DNA from: DASUBV01 sp035763085
Lineage (GTDB): Bacteria > Actinomycetota > Actinomycetes > Streptosporangiales > Streptosporangiaceae
Length of the DNA: 29,118 nucleotides
NCBI GenBank assembly: GCA_035763085.1
Contig: DASUBV010000032.1
Span: forward strand, 1 to 29,118
Direction: 5' to 3'
How positions within the stretch are numbered: the first letter of the stretch is position 1; every line of letters starts with the position of its first letter. Positions 16,040 through 22,612 of this stretch are shown piece after piece. Position numbers and translations under genes: made by a program. The notes under the pieces are model-generated. The model had not been told where the DNA came from. It saw only the letters and a program-made list of their open reading frames with translations, and searched no databases.

Positions 16040-16657
16040 TCAGAGGGCCAGGCCGAGCGCGCGCAGGTCGCGGCGCAGCTCCCCCGGCCCGAGGAACTGG
16101 ATGCCCGCGATGCCCAGCGCGGCGGCGGCATCGATGTTGCGCTGCTGGTCATCGATGAACACCGTGCGCGGCGGGTCCAGCTCGTGCCGGCCCAGCAGGA
16201 TCTCGAAGATCGCCGGGTCCGGCTTGGCCACGCCCTCGATGCCCGAGATGACGCACCCGTCGAACCAGGTCAGGAACGGGAACCGGGCGCGCCGGAGCGG
16301 GAACGTCGCCGACTCCATGTTGCTCAGGGCGAAGCACGGGATCCCGGCCGCCTTGAGCTCGGCCAGCACCTCGACCGTGCCGTCGATCTGGCCGGCGATC
16401 ATCTCCTCGCCGCGCTCGGCCCAGGCCATGATCAGCTCGGCGCGGTCCGGGTGCTCGCGGGCCAGCCGCCGGCAGGACTCGGTGATGTCGGCGCCCAGGT
16501 CGTGCGCGTGATGCCAGTCCCGGGTGCAGATCCGGTCCAGGAAGTCGGTCATCTCCGCCGGATCGTCGAACAGCTGCCGGTACAGATAACGCGGGTCCCA
16601 GTCGAGCAGAACGCCGCCGATGTCGAAGACCACCGCGCTGACCTGAGGGCTGAGCAT
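16040..16657 (-). CDS. HAD-superfamily hydrolase
   Basis: A 205-residue HAD phosphatase-like protein. Motif I is VVFDIGGVLLDWDP with nucleophile D12; the usual second aspartate (D+2) is G14, a change typical of the YihX/epoxide-hydrolase-N-domain subgroup. Motif II is FALSNME, motif III lysine is in AKPDPAIF, and motif IV is VFIDDQQRN. A helical cap lies between about 20 and 90. It should be a small-molecule phosphatase or related hydrolase. It converges with the PAP2-DUF427 gene (5-base gap) and lies 61 bases downstream of the Ser/Gly-rich gene. Confidence 0.88.
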   Translation of the reverse strand: MLSPQVSAVVFDIGGVLLDWDPRYLYRQLFDDPAEMTDFLDRICTRDWHHAHDLGADITESCRRLAREHPDRAELIMAWAERGEEMIAGQIDGTVEVLAELKAAGIPCFALSNMESATFPLRRARFPFLTWFDGCVISGIEGVAKPDPAIFEILLGRHELDPPRTVFIDDQQRNIDAAAALGIAGIQFLGPGELRRDLRALGLAL

Positions 16658-16718
16658 CGCCCGAACCCTAACATGAGGCGTTTGCTCTGCTCGCGCCCGA
16701 GCGCGCCGGGCGGGCGGC

Positions 16719-17111
16719 TCAGGAGCCGCCCGAGGTCACCTGGCCCGACCCGGTGCCGACCGACGGCGGCGCAGACGACTGCAGCCCGCCGGATCCGCCC
16801 GAGCGGGAGCCGCCGGAGCCCGAGGTGCCCGAGCCGGAGGCGCCGGTGCCGGAACTGCCCGAGCCGGAGGACGCGGAGCCCGGCCCGGTCGCGGCGCCCG
16901 GCGATCCGGACGTGCTCTGCTGGCCGCCGGACTTGCCGGGCGTGGCTGAGGACGAGCTCTGGGCCTGCGCGGCGCCGGGGAGCGTGTAGGCGATCGCCCC
17001 GCCGGCCAGCACGCTGGCGGCGCCGATGGCGGCGGTGACCGCCCGCAGCCGTCCCCGGCCGCGGTCGCGCGCCGCGGCCGCTGACCTGGCTTGCTCCTCG
17101 TCCGTGCCCAC
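16719..17111 (-). CDS. Ser/Gly-rich exported or membrane-anchored protein
   Basis: From GTG at 17111 (AGGAG 6 bases upstream) this is 130 residues. A basic N-terminal region is followed by a hydrophobic segment at about 25-45 (AVTAAIGAASVLAGGAIAYTLPG) and then by about 80 residues of almost pure Ser, Gly, Ala, Thr and Pro. The hydrophobic segment may be a signal peptide ending near AQA or a single anchor with the low-complexity tail outside. A longer frame to 17240 lacks a ribosome site. There is no recognisable domain. Such tails are often cell-wall spacers; that is inference. Confidence 0.6.
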   Translation of the reverse strand: MGTDEEQARSAAAARDRGRGRLRAVTAAIGAASVLAGGAIAYTLPGAAQAQSSSSATPGKSGGQQSTSGSPGAATGPGSASSGSGSSGTGASGSGTSGSGGSRSGGSGGLQSSAPPSVGTGSGQVTSGGS

Positions 17112-17374
17112 CTGTTCTCCTCTGGTCGGTTCGCGTCCCGGGGTCACAGCCTGGCCGGCTTGCTTCTGAGTGCCCTCTGCGGCGGCTAGAGAAGGGCTCC
17201 GGATGGCGCGGGCCGGCCTTGGTCCTGCCCGGGCCTGCACCGGGCCCGCTGGTCGTTGCCCTCAGCCTGTGGACAGCGGTGTGGAAGCCCGGTGGAAAGT
17301 CACGGCGCACAGGGGATAAACGGCAGATGTCCTGTGGACGACAAAAGATTCTTGGCTCTGCCTGCGCAAAGGCC
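17112..17374. other. intergenic region with DnaA-box-like motifs
   Basis: No gene is supported here. Two DnaA-box-like nonamers lie on the minus strand, CTGTCCACA at 17276-17268 and TCGTCCACA at 17341-17333, each one mismatch from TTGTCCACA and both within a shared GTCCACAGG, 65 bp apart. An AT-rich-for-this-genome patch (GGGGATAAACGG) lies between. It must also hold the promoter of the leftward Ser/Gly-rich gene. Confidence 0.4.
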
Positions 17375-17404
17375 TTGTGTGCCGGGCTGAGTTGGCAGTA
17401 GAAA
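17375..17404 (+). promoter_or_regulatory. candidate promoter of the structured RNA
   Basis: TTGTGT at 17375-17380 and TAGAAA at 17399-17404 with an 18-bp spacer resemble a principal-sigma promoter. Transcription would begin near 17410 and run into the structured region and its terminator. Confidence 0.45.
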
Positions 17405-17409
17405 AGCTG

Positions 17410-17625
17410 TCACCACCGAAGACGTGCCCAGCCGGGGAGACCCGGATGCAGGCGAGCCGGGGGAGCGGGAACCAGGAAACTGGGGCTCCGGAACCCCGGG
17501 GAATGCCTGCAGGGACACGCGGCCGGTGGCAGCCACGTAGCGCACGGTGGCCGGGCAACCGGCAGGCCAAGGCCGCGTGGCGAGGCGAGGCCCCTCCATC
17601 TCATACATGGAGGGGCCTCGTTCTT
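17410..17625 (+). ncRNA. candidate structured small RNA, about 215 nt
   Basis: The plus strand folds into two domains by eye. Domain 1: CCGGG-GAGA-CCCGG hairpin (17432-17445), then TGCAGGC (17447-17453) pairing with GCCTGCA (17505-17511) and enclosing nested CCGGG/CCCGG, GGAGC (17462-17466)/GCTCC (17485-17489) and CCAG-GAAA-CTGG (17472-17483). Domain 2: CACGCGGCC (17516-17524) pairs perfectly with GGCCGCGTG (17571-17579) and encloses CCGG-GCAA-CCGG (17551-17562) and a CCACGT hairpin. Three hairpins end in GNRA loops on this strand only. A promoter precedes it and an intrinsic terminator ends it. I tested it mentally against c-di-AMP, cobalamin, TPP, FMN and SRP consensus sequences without a match. 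Nearest downstream gene starts 350 bases later, so it looks free-standing. Confidence 0.6.
17586..17625 (+). terminator. strong intrinsic terminator with 14-bp perfect stem
   Basis: CGAGGCCCCTCCAT at 17586-17599 pairs perfectly with ATGGAGGGGCCTCG at 17607-17620 around a 7-base loop, followed on the plus strand by TTCTT. The opposite strand has no T-run after the stem, so it ends rightward transcripts. No rightward protein gene lies upstream, which supports a non-coding transcript. Confidence 0.85.
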
Positions 17626-17974
17626 GTGCGCGGGGTACTAAGCGCGCCGCACGGTGCGGCGTGCCGGTCTCGCCAGTCCGGAGATTTCCCCGCCGCGACG
17701 AGCGGCAAACGGTGCCGCTCATCGGCCGCGGGGAGTCCGGAGTGCCCGCCTTGCCGTTTACCCGAATTGGCGCCGGGCCGGTCCCGGCTCGCGCCGCCCG
17801 GACACGCGGCAGCCCCAGGCTGATCAGGTCTTTGTGACTGACCGTATTCCGCCCGCGTGTTTTCCGGGCGCTCGTCCCGTCACGATGCGACACTTGCGGT
17901 TACGCTCCGCGCTGGAGGGCATGCGCGAACCGGGAGGACTCCTCCCGGCCTGAAAGGGAATCGCAGGGGGGTTC
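17626..17974. other. 349-bp gap without a convincing gene
   Basis: Between the terminator and the next start I see no supported gene; the open frames here are Arg/Pro-rich with no domain and compete on both strands. It should hold the promoter for the gene at 17975. The only striking element is the 19-bp palindrome listed separately. Confidence 0.5.
17930..17948. promoter_or_regulatory. 19-bp perfect palindrome before the gene at 17975
   Basis: CCGGGAGGACTCCTCCCGG is a 9+1+9 perfect palindrome ending 26 bases before the ATG at 17975. It may be a dimeric repressor operator, or in RNA an 8-bp hairpin. Its CCTCCC arm could also pair with the G-run ribosome site at about 17965-17971, giving a translation switch. 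Confidence 0.5.
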
Positions 17975-19729
17975 ATGGGTCTGGTGGCGGGCCAGGACGG
18001 CGCTGCCGATGGTTACGAGCCGGTACTGATGCGGCCGGACCGCCCTGAATCGTCCGCAGCGCCTGTGGCGGCGCTGTTTCACCGCCGGTCGGTGCAGGCC
18101 AGCCGCCGCGGCGTGCTGCACCTGCGGACCGCCAGCGACGGCCCGGTCCCGTCGGACCTGGCGAGCTGGTATACCGAGCGCGGGTTCCACTTCTACGTCG
18201 CGACCCTCGCCTGGCCCGGCCGCCCGCGCAGCCCTGACAGCACCGCCGACAGCGATTCTTCCGACACTGCCGCCACCGGCAGCGCCGCCACCGAGAGCGC
18301 CGGCACCCCCAGCCCCGGCACCGACAGCCCCGCTGGCGGCAGCGCCGCGCCGGGCCCCGCCGGGGCGATGGCGGCCAGGGCCGCGATGGCGGCCAGGAGG
18401 GCCGCGGCAGCCAGGCCGGGGGACGCGGCTGGCCCGGGAGACGCCGCCACTGCTCGCGCGGTGACCGGGCCAGGGCCTGGTCTTGCGGGTGCTGCAGCCA
18501 GGCCCGGCCCTACGCAGGCCGTCCCAGTGCAGGGCGGTCCAGCCTCAGGCGACCGAGCACAGGGCAGCCCGGCAGAGGGCAGCCCGCCCCAGAGCGATCC
18601 GGCCCGAGGCGGCGCAGCACACGACAGCGCAGCACGCGACGGCGATGCGCAGGACGGCGTGGCGCAGGACGGCGTGGACGCTGAGCCGGCCACGGCGGTC
18701 CGGGCGATGGCGCTGACGGCGCTGCGCATGGCGGGACAGCAGGGCAGCGGCTCAGGCGCGGCCGGCCCTGCCGCCCCGGCCAGTCCGGCCGGGGCAGTTC
18801 CGCGGCAGGGCAGGGCCGCTGGCGCGGCCGGGGCGCGGCTGAGCAAGGCAGGCGCGGCGGCTGGAGCGCATGCGGCCAGTGTGCTGCCGTCGGCGGCGGG
18901 CCCGGCGGTGCCGGGGCTGCCGGCTGGCCGCTGGGACGATGCGACGGCCCAGCTTCCCTCGCCGGCCAGGGATCATGCGCCAGACAACGGCCGTGGGCCG
19001 GCCAAGGATGATGTGCCCGCCAGGGACGGTGGGACGGCCAAGCTCGGTGTGCCGGCCGGGGATCATGCGCCAGACAAGGGCCGTGGGCTGGCCAGGGATG
19101 ATGCGCCTGCCGGGGACCATGCGCGTGCCAGGGGTCGTGGGCCGGCCAAGCTCGGCGGGCCGGCCAAGGTCGCTGGGCCGGCCAAGGACGGTGCGCCGGA
19201 CCCTGAAGACGAGCCTGGCGACAGCGCGGCCCGGGCGGCGGCCGGGAAGGTGCGGGCCGGCCGGCGCGGCCGCAGGGCATTAGCGGGGGCGTTCGCCGAG
19301 CTCGAGGCCCGGTGCGCGCAACTGCGCGCGGAGGACGGGATCGACAACGTCATCGTCATGGCGCACGGTGCCGCGGCTCTGCCCGCGGCCCTGTGGTGCG
19401 CCGCCCAGCCGCCCGGCGGGCAGGCCGACGCGCTGATCCTCTACGGCCCGGAGTTCGCCGGAGCCATCCGCGAGGGCCTGGACATTGACTGCCCGGTCCT
19501 GATCATCGGCGGATCCGGCGGGCAGCAGCGGCGCGGGCCGGCACTGCGCCGCCGCCCGGCACCGGCCCCCACCGCGCCGCTGGGCCGCCACGTCACCTGG
19601 CTGCACCCGGCCGACGGTGATGCCCGCCCCGACGCGGAGGACGCCGCGGACCGGAGCCGGTTCTTCGACGAGATGGGCCGCTGGCTCGGCGCCTACATGT
19701 ACGGCCAGGTCCGCGACCAGCTGCTCTGA
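17975..19729 (+). CDS. alpha/beta-hydrolase-like protein split by a large low-complexity insertion
   Basis: A 584-residue protein. Residues 1-82 (HLRTASDG, WYTERGFHFYVATLAWPG) and about 425-584 (NVIVMAHGAAALPAALWCA, ADALILYGPEF, CPVLIIGGSGG, HVTWLHP, MGRWLGAYM) look like the two halves of an alpha/beta-hydrolase fold. Between them are about 340 residues of Ala, Gly, Pro, Asp and Arg repeats. At the nucleophile elbow the usual GHSxGG is replaced by AHGAAA, so the serine is absent and the protein is probably not a hydrolase. Related intact folds in actinomycetes use this strand pattern for lysophospholipase-like enzymes. The start has a G-run at good distance. It may be a scaffold or binding protein; the function is not known. 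Confidence 0.62.
   Translation: MGLVAGQDGAADGYEPVLMRPDRPESSAAPVAALFHRRSVQASRRGVLHLRTASDGPVPSDLASWYTERGFHFYVATLAWPGRPRSPDSTADSDSSDTAATGSAATESAGTPSPGTDSPAGGSAAPGPAGAMAARAAMAARRAAAARPGDAAGPGDAATARAVTGPGPGLAGAAARPGPTQAVPVQGGPASGDRAQGSPAEGSPPQSDPARGGAAHDSAARDGDAQDGVAQDGVDAEPATAVRAMALTALRMAGQQGSGSGAAGPAAPASPAGAVPRQGRAAGAAGARLSKAGAAAGAHAASVLPSAAGPAVPGLPAGRWDDATAQLPSPARDHAPDNGRGPAKDDVPARDGGTAKLGVPAGDHAPDKGRGLARDDAPAGDHARARGRGPAKLGGPAKVAGPAKDGAPDPEDEPGDSAARAAAGKVRAGRRGRRALAGAFAELEARCAQLRAEDGIDNVIVMAHGAAALPAALWCAAQPPGGQADALILYGPEFAGAIREGLDIDCPVLIIGGSGGQQRRGPALRRRPAPAPTAPLGRHVTWLHPADGDARPDAEDAADRSRFFDEMGRWLGAYMYGQVRDQLL
18971..19155 (+). repeat. 90-bp in-frame repeat inside the low-complexity insertion
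   Basis: A segment starting GATCATGCGCCAGACAA at 18971 recurs at 19061, 90 bp (30 codons) later, with only a few changes over at least 43 bases. A shorter, more diverged copy starts at about 19115. The period is a multiple of three, so the frame is kept. This shows the insertion grew by duplication. Confidence 0.72.
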
Positions 19730-19764
19730 GCCCGGCGCCGGTATGCCCGGCCGCCGTCAGGTCC

Positions 19765-19808
19765 GCGCCAGGCCCGGGCGGCGCCAGGCCCGGGCGGCGC
19801 CAGGCCCC
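19765..19808. repeat. 16-bp tandem repeat between convergent genes
   Basis: GCGCCAGGCCCGGGCG is present at 19765-19780 and 19781-19796 and again for its first 11 bases from 19797. The arms AGGCCC (19802-19807) and GGGCCT (19820-19825) could form a weak hairpin. It may serve as a two-way terminator for the flanking convergent genes. Confidence 0.65.
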
Positions 19809-19836
19809 CTTGCGGCGCCGGGCCTCTGGGTGCTCG

Positions 19837-20430
19837 TCATGATCGCTGGCTGAGCCCGTCCGGGCTGGCCCGCAGCCCGTCCAGCATGATGTCCACGACC
19901 CGCCGCATGGCCTGGTCGGCGGGCACCTGCGGCGGGGTGTAGATCTGCAGGGTCATCAGCAGGCCCACCTCCTCGCGGCCGACGTCGGCGCGCAGCTCGC
20001 CGTCCGCCCGGGCCTGCGCGGTCATCCGCTCGATGAGGTCGATCAGCGCCTGCCGGATCACCCGCAGCTCGGGATCGGCCTGGATGTCCTTGTGCAGGCC
20101 CGGCTCGATCGCCGCGGCCAGCGCGCCCAGCCGCAGCTCGGCACTCTCGCGCAGGAACCGGCACAGCGCGGCCCAGCCGCCGGGCTCCTCCCGCAAGGCA
20201 GCCTCCGCCATGCCGACCTGGCCGCGCAGCGACTCGTAGGCCGTCGCCCAGATCAGCGCATCGCGCCGGGGGAACCGGCGGTACAGGGTGCCGACGCCGA
20301 CGCCGGCCCGCTCGGCGATCTCCTCCATCGGCACGTCGATGCCCTTGTCCCGGAAGAGGGCCAGGGCGGCGGTGACGATCTGCTGCCTGTTGCGCCGGGC
20401 GTCGGCGCGCAGGTCCGCCTCGCGTGGCAT
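19837..20430 (-). CDS. TetR-family transcriptional repressor
   Basis: A 197-residue regulator. The N-terminal helix-turn-helix (about 15-60) is classic: NRQQIVTAALALFRDKGI, MEEIAERAGVGVGTLYRRF, PRRDALIWA. Residues 65-195 form the helical ligand-binding domain, in which no specific ligand can be read. Start ATG at 20430 has GGGAGA at good distance. It is divergent from an FAD monooxygenase gene, with two matching palindromes in the 106-bp gap, so it most likely represses itself and the monooxygenase and is released by a substrate of that enzyme or a toxic aromatic. Confidence 0.93.
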   Translation of the reverse strand: MPREADLRADARRNRQQIVTAALALFRDKGIDVPMEEIAERAGVGVGTLYRRFPRRDALIWATAYESLRGQVGMAEAALREEPGGWAALCRFLRESAELRLGALAAAIEPGLHKDIQADPELRVIRQALIDLIERMTAQARADGELRADVGREEVGLLMTLQIYTPPQVPADQAMRRVVDIMLDGLRASPDGLSQRS

Positions 20431-20453
20431 CGGCGTCTCCCGGGGATTGAAGT

Positions 20454-20505
20454 GGACGAATTTCTTCCGGTTAGTGTAGCGTCAGTATCCGGAAGAAATT
20501 CTTCC
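20454..20505. promoter_or_regulatory. two TetR-type operators in the divergent promoter
   Basis: GGACGAATTTCTTCC at 20454-20468 and GGAAGAAATTCTTCC at 20491-20505 are near-identical 15-bp palindromes with centres 37 bp apart. The second is perfect and extends to CGGAAGAAATTCTTCCG (20490-20506). The inner arms also form a 13-bp inverted repeat, GAATTTCTTCCGG (20458-20470) and CCGGAAGAAATTC (20489-20501). Between them lie -10-like hexamers for both directions (TAGTGT on plus, TACACT on minus), so a bound repressor would cover both promoters. Confidence 0.85.
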
Positions 20506-20536
20506 GCTTAGCAACGGGACTTCGTGAGGAGCTGTG

Positions 20537-21694
20537 ATGAGCAACCAGACAGTGCTGATCTCCGGGGCCGGCATCGCCGGGTCGACGCTGGCGTACTGGC
20601 TGGCCCGGCACGGATTCCGGCCCACCGTCGTCGAGCGCGCGACGGGGCTTCGCTCCAGCGGGAACCCGGTCGACGTCAAGGGCCCGGCGCTGCAGGTGGC
20701 CGGGCGGATGGGCCTGCTGCCGCGGCTGCGCGCCGCCGACTCCGGGGTGACCGACCTGCGCTTCGTCAACGCGTCGGGCCGCCGCGTCGGGCGGATCAGC
20801 CTGCGGGCTTTCCAGGCGTCGGCGGGCGAGCGCGAGCCGGAGGTGCCGCGCGCCGAGCTGGCCTCGATCCTGCTCGACGCGAGCCGCGACGCGGCCGAGT
20901 TCCTGTGGGACGACACGATCGTCGCCCTCCGCCAGGACGCCGGCGGGGTGGACGTCACCTTCGACCGCGCCGAGCCCCGCCGGTTTGACCTGGTGATCGG
21001 AGCCGACGGGCTGCACTCGGCGGTCCGCCGGCTGGCGTTCGGGCCCGAGGCCGACTTCGTGCGCCACATGGGGATCTACGTCGCGACGCTGCCCGTCGAC
21101 GCCCCGGCCGGCGGCGACCGGGAGGTGCTGCTGTACAACGCGCCGGGCCGGCTGGTCTCCGTGCACCCCTCGCGCGGCCGCGCTGTGGCCGCCTTCATGT
21201 TCCGCAGCCCGGCGCTGCCCGGCTTCGACTATCGCGACACCGGGCTGCACAAGCGGCTGGTCACCGCCACCTTCGCCGGCGACGGGTGGCGGGTGCCGGA
21301 CCTGCTGACTCAGGTGCAGGCCGCCGGCGACATCTACTTCGACTCGGTCAGCCAGGTCCGGCTGCCCCGGTGGTCACGCGGGCGGATCGTGGTGCTCGGC
21401 GACGCCGCGTCCTGCCTGTCGCTGTTCGGCGACGGCTGCACGCTCGCGATCGCCGGGGCGGACACGCTGGCCGCCGAGCTGGCGGCCAGCCGCGCCGACC
21501 CAGCGGCCGCCTTCCGCCGGTACGAGAGTCAGCACCGCACCCTCGTGGAGCCCCGGCTGCGCGGCTTCGGCCAGGCCGCCGCGCTGCTCATCCCCGTCAG
21601 CCGGCCCGGCATCACCGCCAGGAACCTGGCCACCCGGCTGTTCCCGGTGATGACCGCCGTCAGGTCAGTGGCCGGCCGTCTCCAGCCCGCCTGA
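20537..21694 (+). CDS. FAD-dependent monooxygenase (aromatic hydroxylase family)
   Basis: 385 residues from the ATG at 20537, with GAGGAG 5 bases upstream; the GTG at 20534 is too close to that site. The dinucleotide-binding motif is ISGAGIAGSTLAYWLARHG (8-26) with the acidic end VVER. The second motif is DLVIGADGLHSAVRR (about 150-165), and the third is VVLGDAASCLSLFGDGCTLAIAG (about 285-310). This is the layout of class A flavin monooxygenases such as p-hydroxybenzoate hydroxylase and TetX, which hydroxylate aromatic or polyketide substrates with NAD(P)H. TetR control suggests an inducible detoxification role. Its 3' end overlaps the convergent sigma gene by 30 bases. Confidence 0.9.
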   Translation: MSNQTVLISGAGIAGSTLAYWLARHGFRPTVVERATGLRSSGNPVDVKGPALQVAGRMGLLPRLRAADSGVTDLRFVNASGRRVGRISLRAFQASAGEREPEVPRAELASILLDASRDAAEFLWDDTIVALRQDAGGVDVTFDRAEPRRFDLVIGADGLHSAVRRLAFGPEADFVRHMGIYVATLPVDAPAGGDREVLLYNAPGRLVSVHPSRGRAVAAFMFRSPALPGFDYRDTGLHKRLVTATFAGDGWRVPDLLTQVQAAGDIYFDSVSQVRLPRWSRGRIVVLGDAASCLSLFGDGCTLAIAGADTLAAELAASRADPAAAFRRYESQHRTLVEPRLRGFGQAAALLIPVSRPGITARNLATRLFPVMTAVRSVAGRLQPA

Positions 21695-22612
21695 GCCGGG
21701 CCGGCGGGCCCGGCTCGCCGCGCGGGTGATGGCCCAGGCATCCGCGACCGGGCCTACGTGCCCGAGCTTGTCGGGGTTGATCACCGCGCGGATCGTCTGG
21801 ACCTGGCCGCCGAAGATGTCCAGGACCAGGGTGTTGAGGACCTTGCCGTCCCGGTCGCGGAAGATCGCGCCCGGCTGGCCGTTCACCTCGTGCGGGTGCA
21901 CCGCGACGCCGACCTTGCCGAGCGCCGCGACCATCGTGACAAGCACCCGCGCCACCTGCTCGGCGCCGCTGACGGGCTTCCTGAACTGCGGGGCCTTGCC
22001 GCCGCCGTCGCCGACCATCTGCACGTCGGCGGCCAGCAGCTCCTGCAGCCGGCCGACGTCGCCGTCCCGGAAGGCGCCGAAGAACCGCCCGGCGAGTTCC
22101 TCGCGCTCGCGCCGGTCCGCCTCGAACCGGGGCCGGCCTTCATCCATGTGCTGGCGGGCCCGCACCCCGAGCTGGCGGCACGCGGCCTCCGACCGGCCCA
22201 CCGCCGAGGCGATCTCCGGGAAGCTGAAGCCGAATACCTCGCGCAGCACGAAGACCGCGCGCTCGAGCGGGCTCAGCCGCTCCAGCAGCAGCAGCGCGGC
22301 CATCGACACCGAGTCGGCCAGCTCCGCCGAGCGCTCCGGATCCTCGTACGGCTCGGTCAGCAGCGGCTCGGGGAACCACGGCCCGACGTACTCCTCCCGG
22401 CGGCGGCGGGCCGATCGCAGCACGTCGATCGAGATCCGGGACACCGCCGCCGACAGGTACGCCTTGGTCGACGCCGGCCGGGTCGGCGAGGCGTCGAAGC
22501 GCAGCCAGGTCTCCTGCACCGCGTCCTCGGCGTCGCTCACGCTGCCCAGGAAGCGGTAGGCGATCGCCGACAGCAGCGGCCGCAGTTCCTCGAACTCCTC
22601 GGCCCTGGTCAA
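21665..22612 (-). CDS. ECF sigma factor, SigJ-like, with C-terminal SnoaL-like domain
   Basis: A 315-residue protein from TTG at 22612. Sigma-2 is at about 5-75 (LSAIAYRFLGSVSDAEDAVQETWLRF), sigma-4 at about 115-170 (LLERLSPLERAVFVLREVFGFSFPEIASAVGRSEAACRQ). A SnoaL/NTF2-like domain at about 185-290 contains FFGAFRDGDVGRLQELLAADVQM. This is the SigJ-type group, in which the extra domain modulates activity in place of an anti-sigma protein. The TTG overlaps the epimerase stop by 4 bases (TTGA), with GAAGG upstream; frames that extend further upstream read through the epimerase gene and are not real. Coupling with the epimerase implies shared expression. Confidence 0.9.
   Translation of the reverse strand: MTRAEEFEELRPLLSAIAYRFLGSVSDAEDAVQETWLRFDASPTRPASTKAYLSAAVSRISIDVLRSARRRREEYVGPWFPEPLLTEPYEDPERSAELADSVSMAALLLLERLSPLERAVFVLREVFGFSFPEIASAVGRSEAACRQLGVRARQHMDEGRPRFEADRREREELAGRFFGAFRDGDVGRLQELLAADVQMVGDGGGKAPQFRKPVSGAEQVARVLVTMVAALGKVGVAVHPHEVNGQPGAIFRDRDGKVLNTLVLDIFGGQVQTIRAVINPDKLGHVGPVADAWAITRAASRARRPGSGGLETAGH

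Noticed and set aside
17430..17580. c-di-AMP (ydaO), cobalamin or TPP riboswitch
   Set aside because: Fragments such as GAGCGGGAACCAGG look similar to ydaO in part, but the hallmark CCCGAACCCGACAGCTAACC-type segment, the B12 box and the TPP CTGAGA are absent, and no regulated gene follows directly.
17300..17893. Open frames on both strands in the gap before 17975
   Set aside because: They overlap one another and the structured RNA, are rich in Arg, Pro and Ser, and have no ribosome site or recognisable domain.
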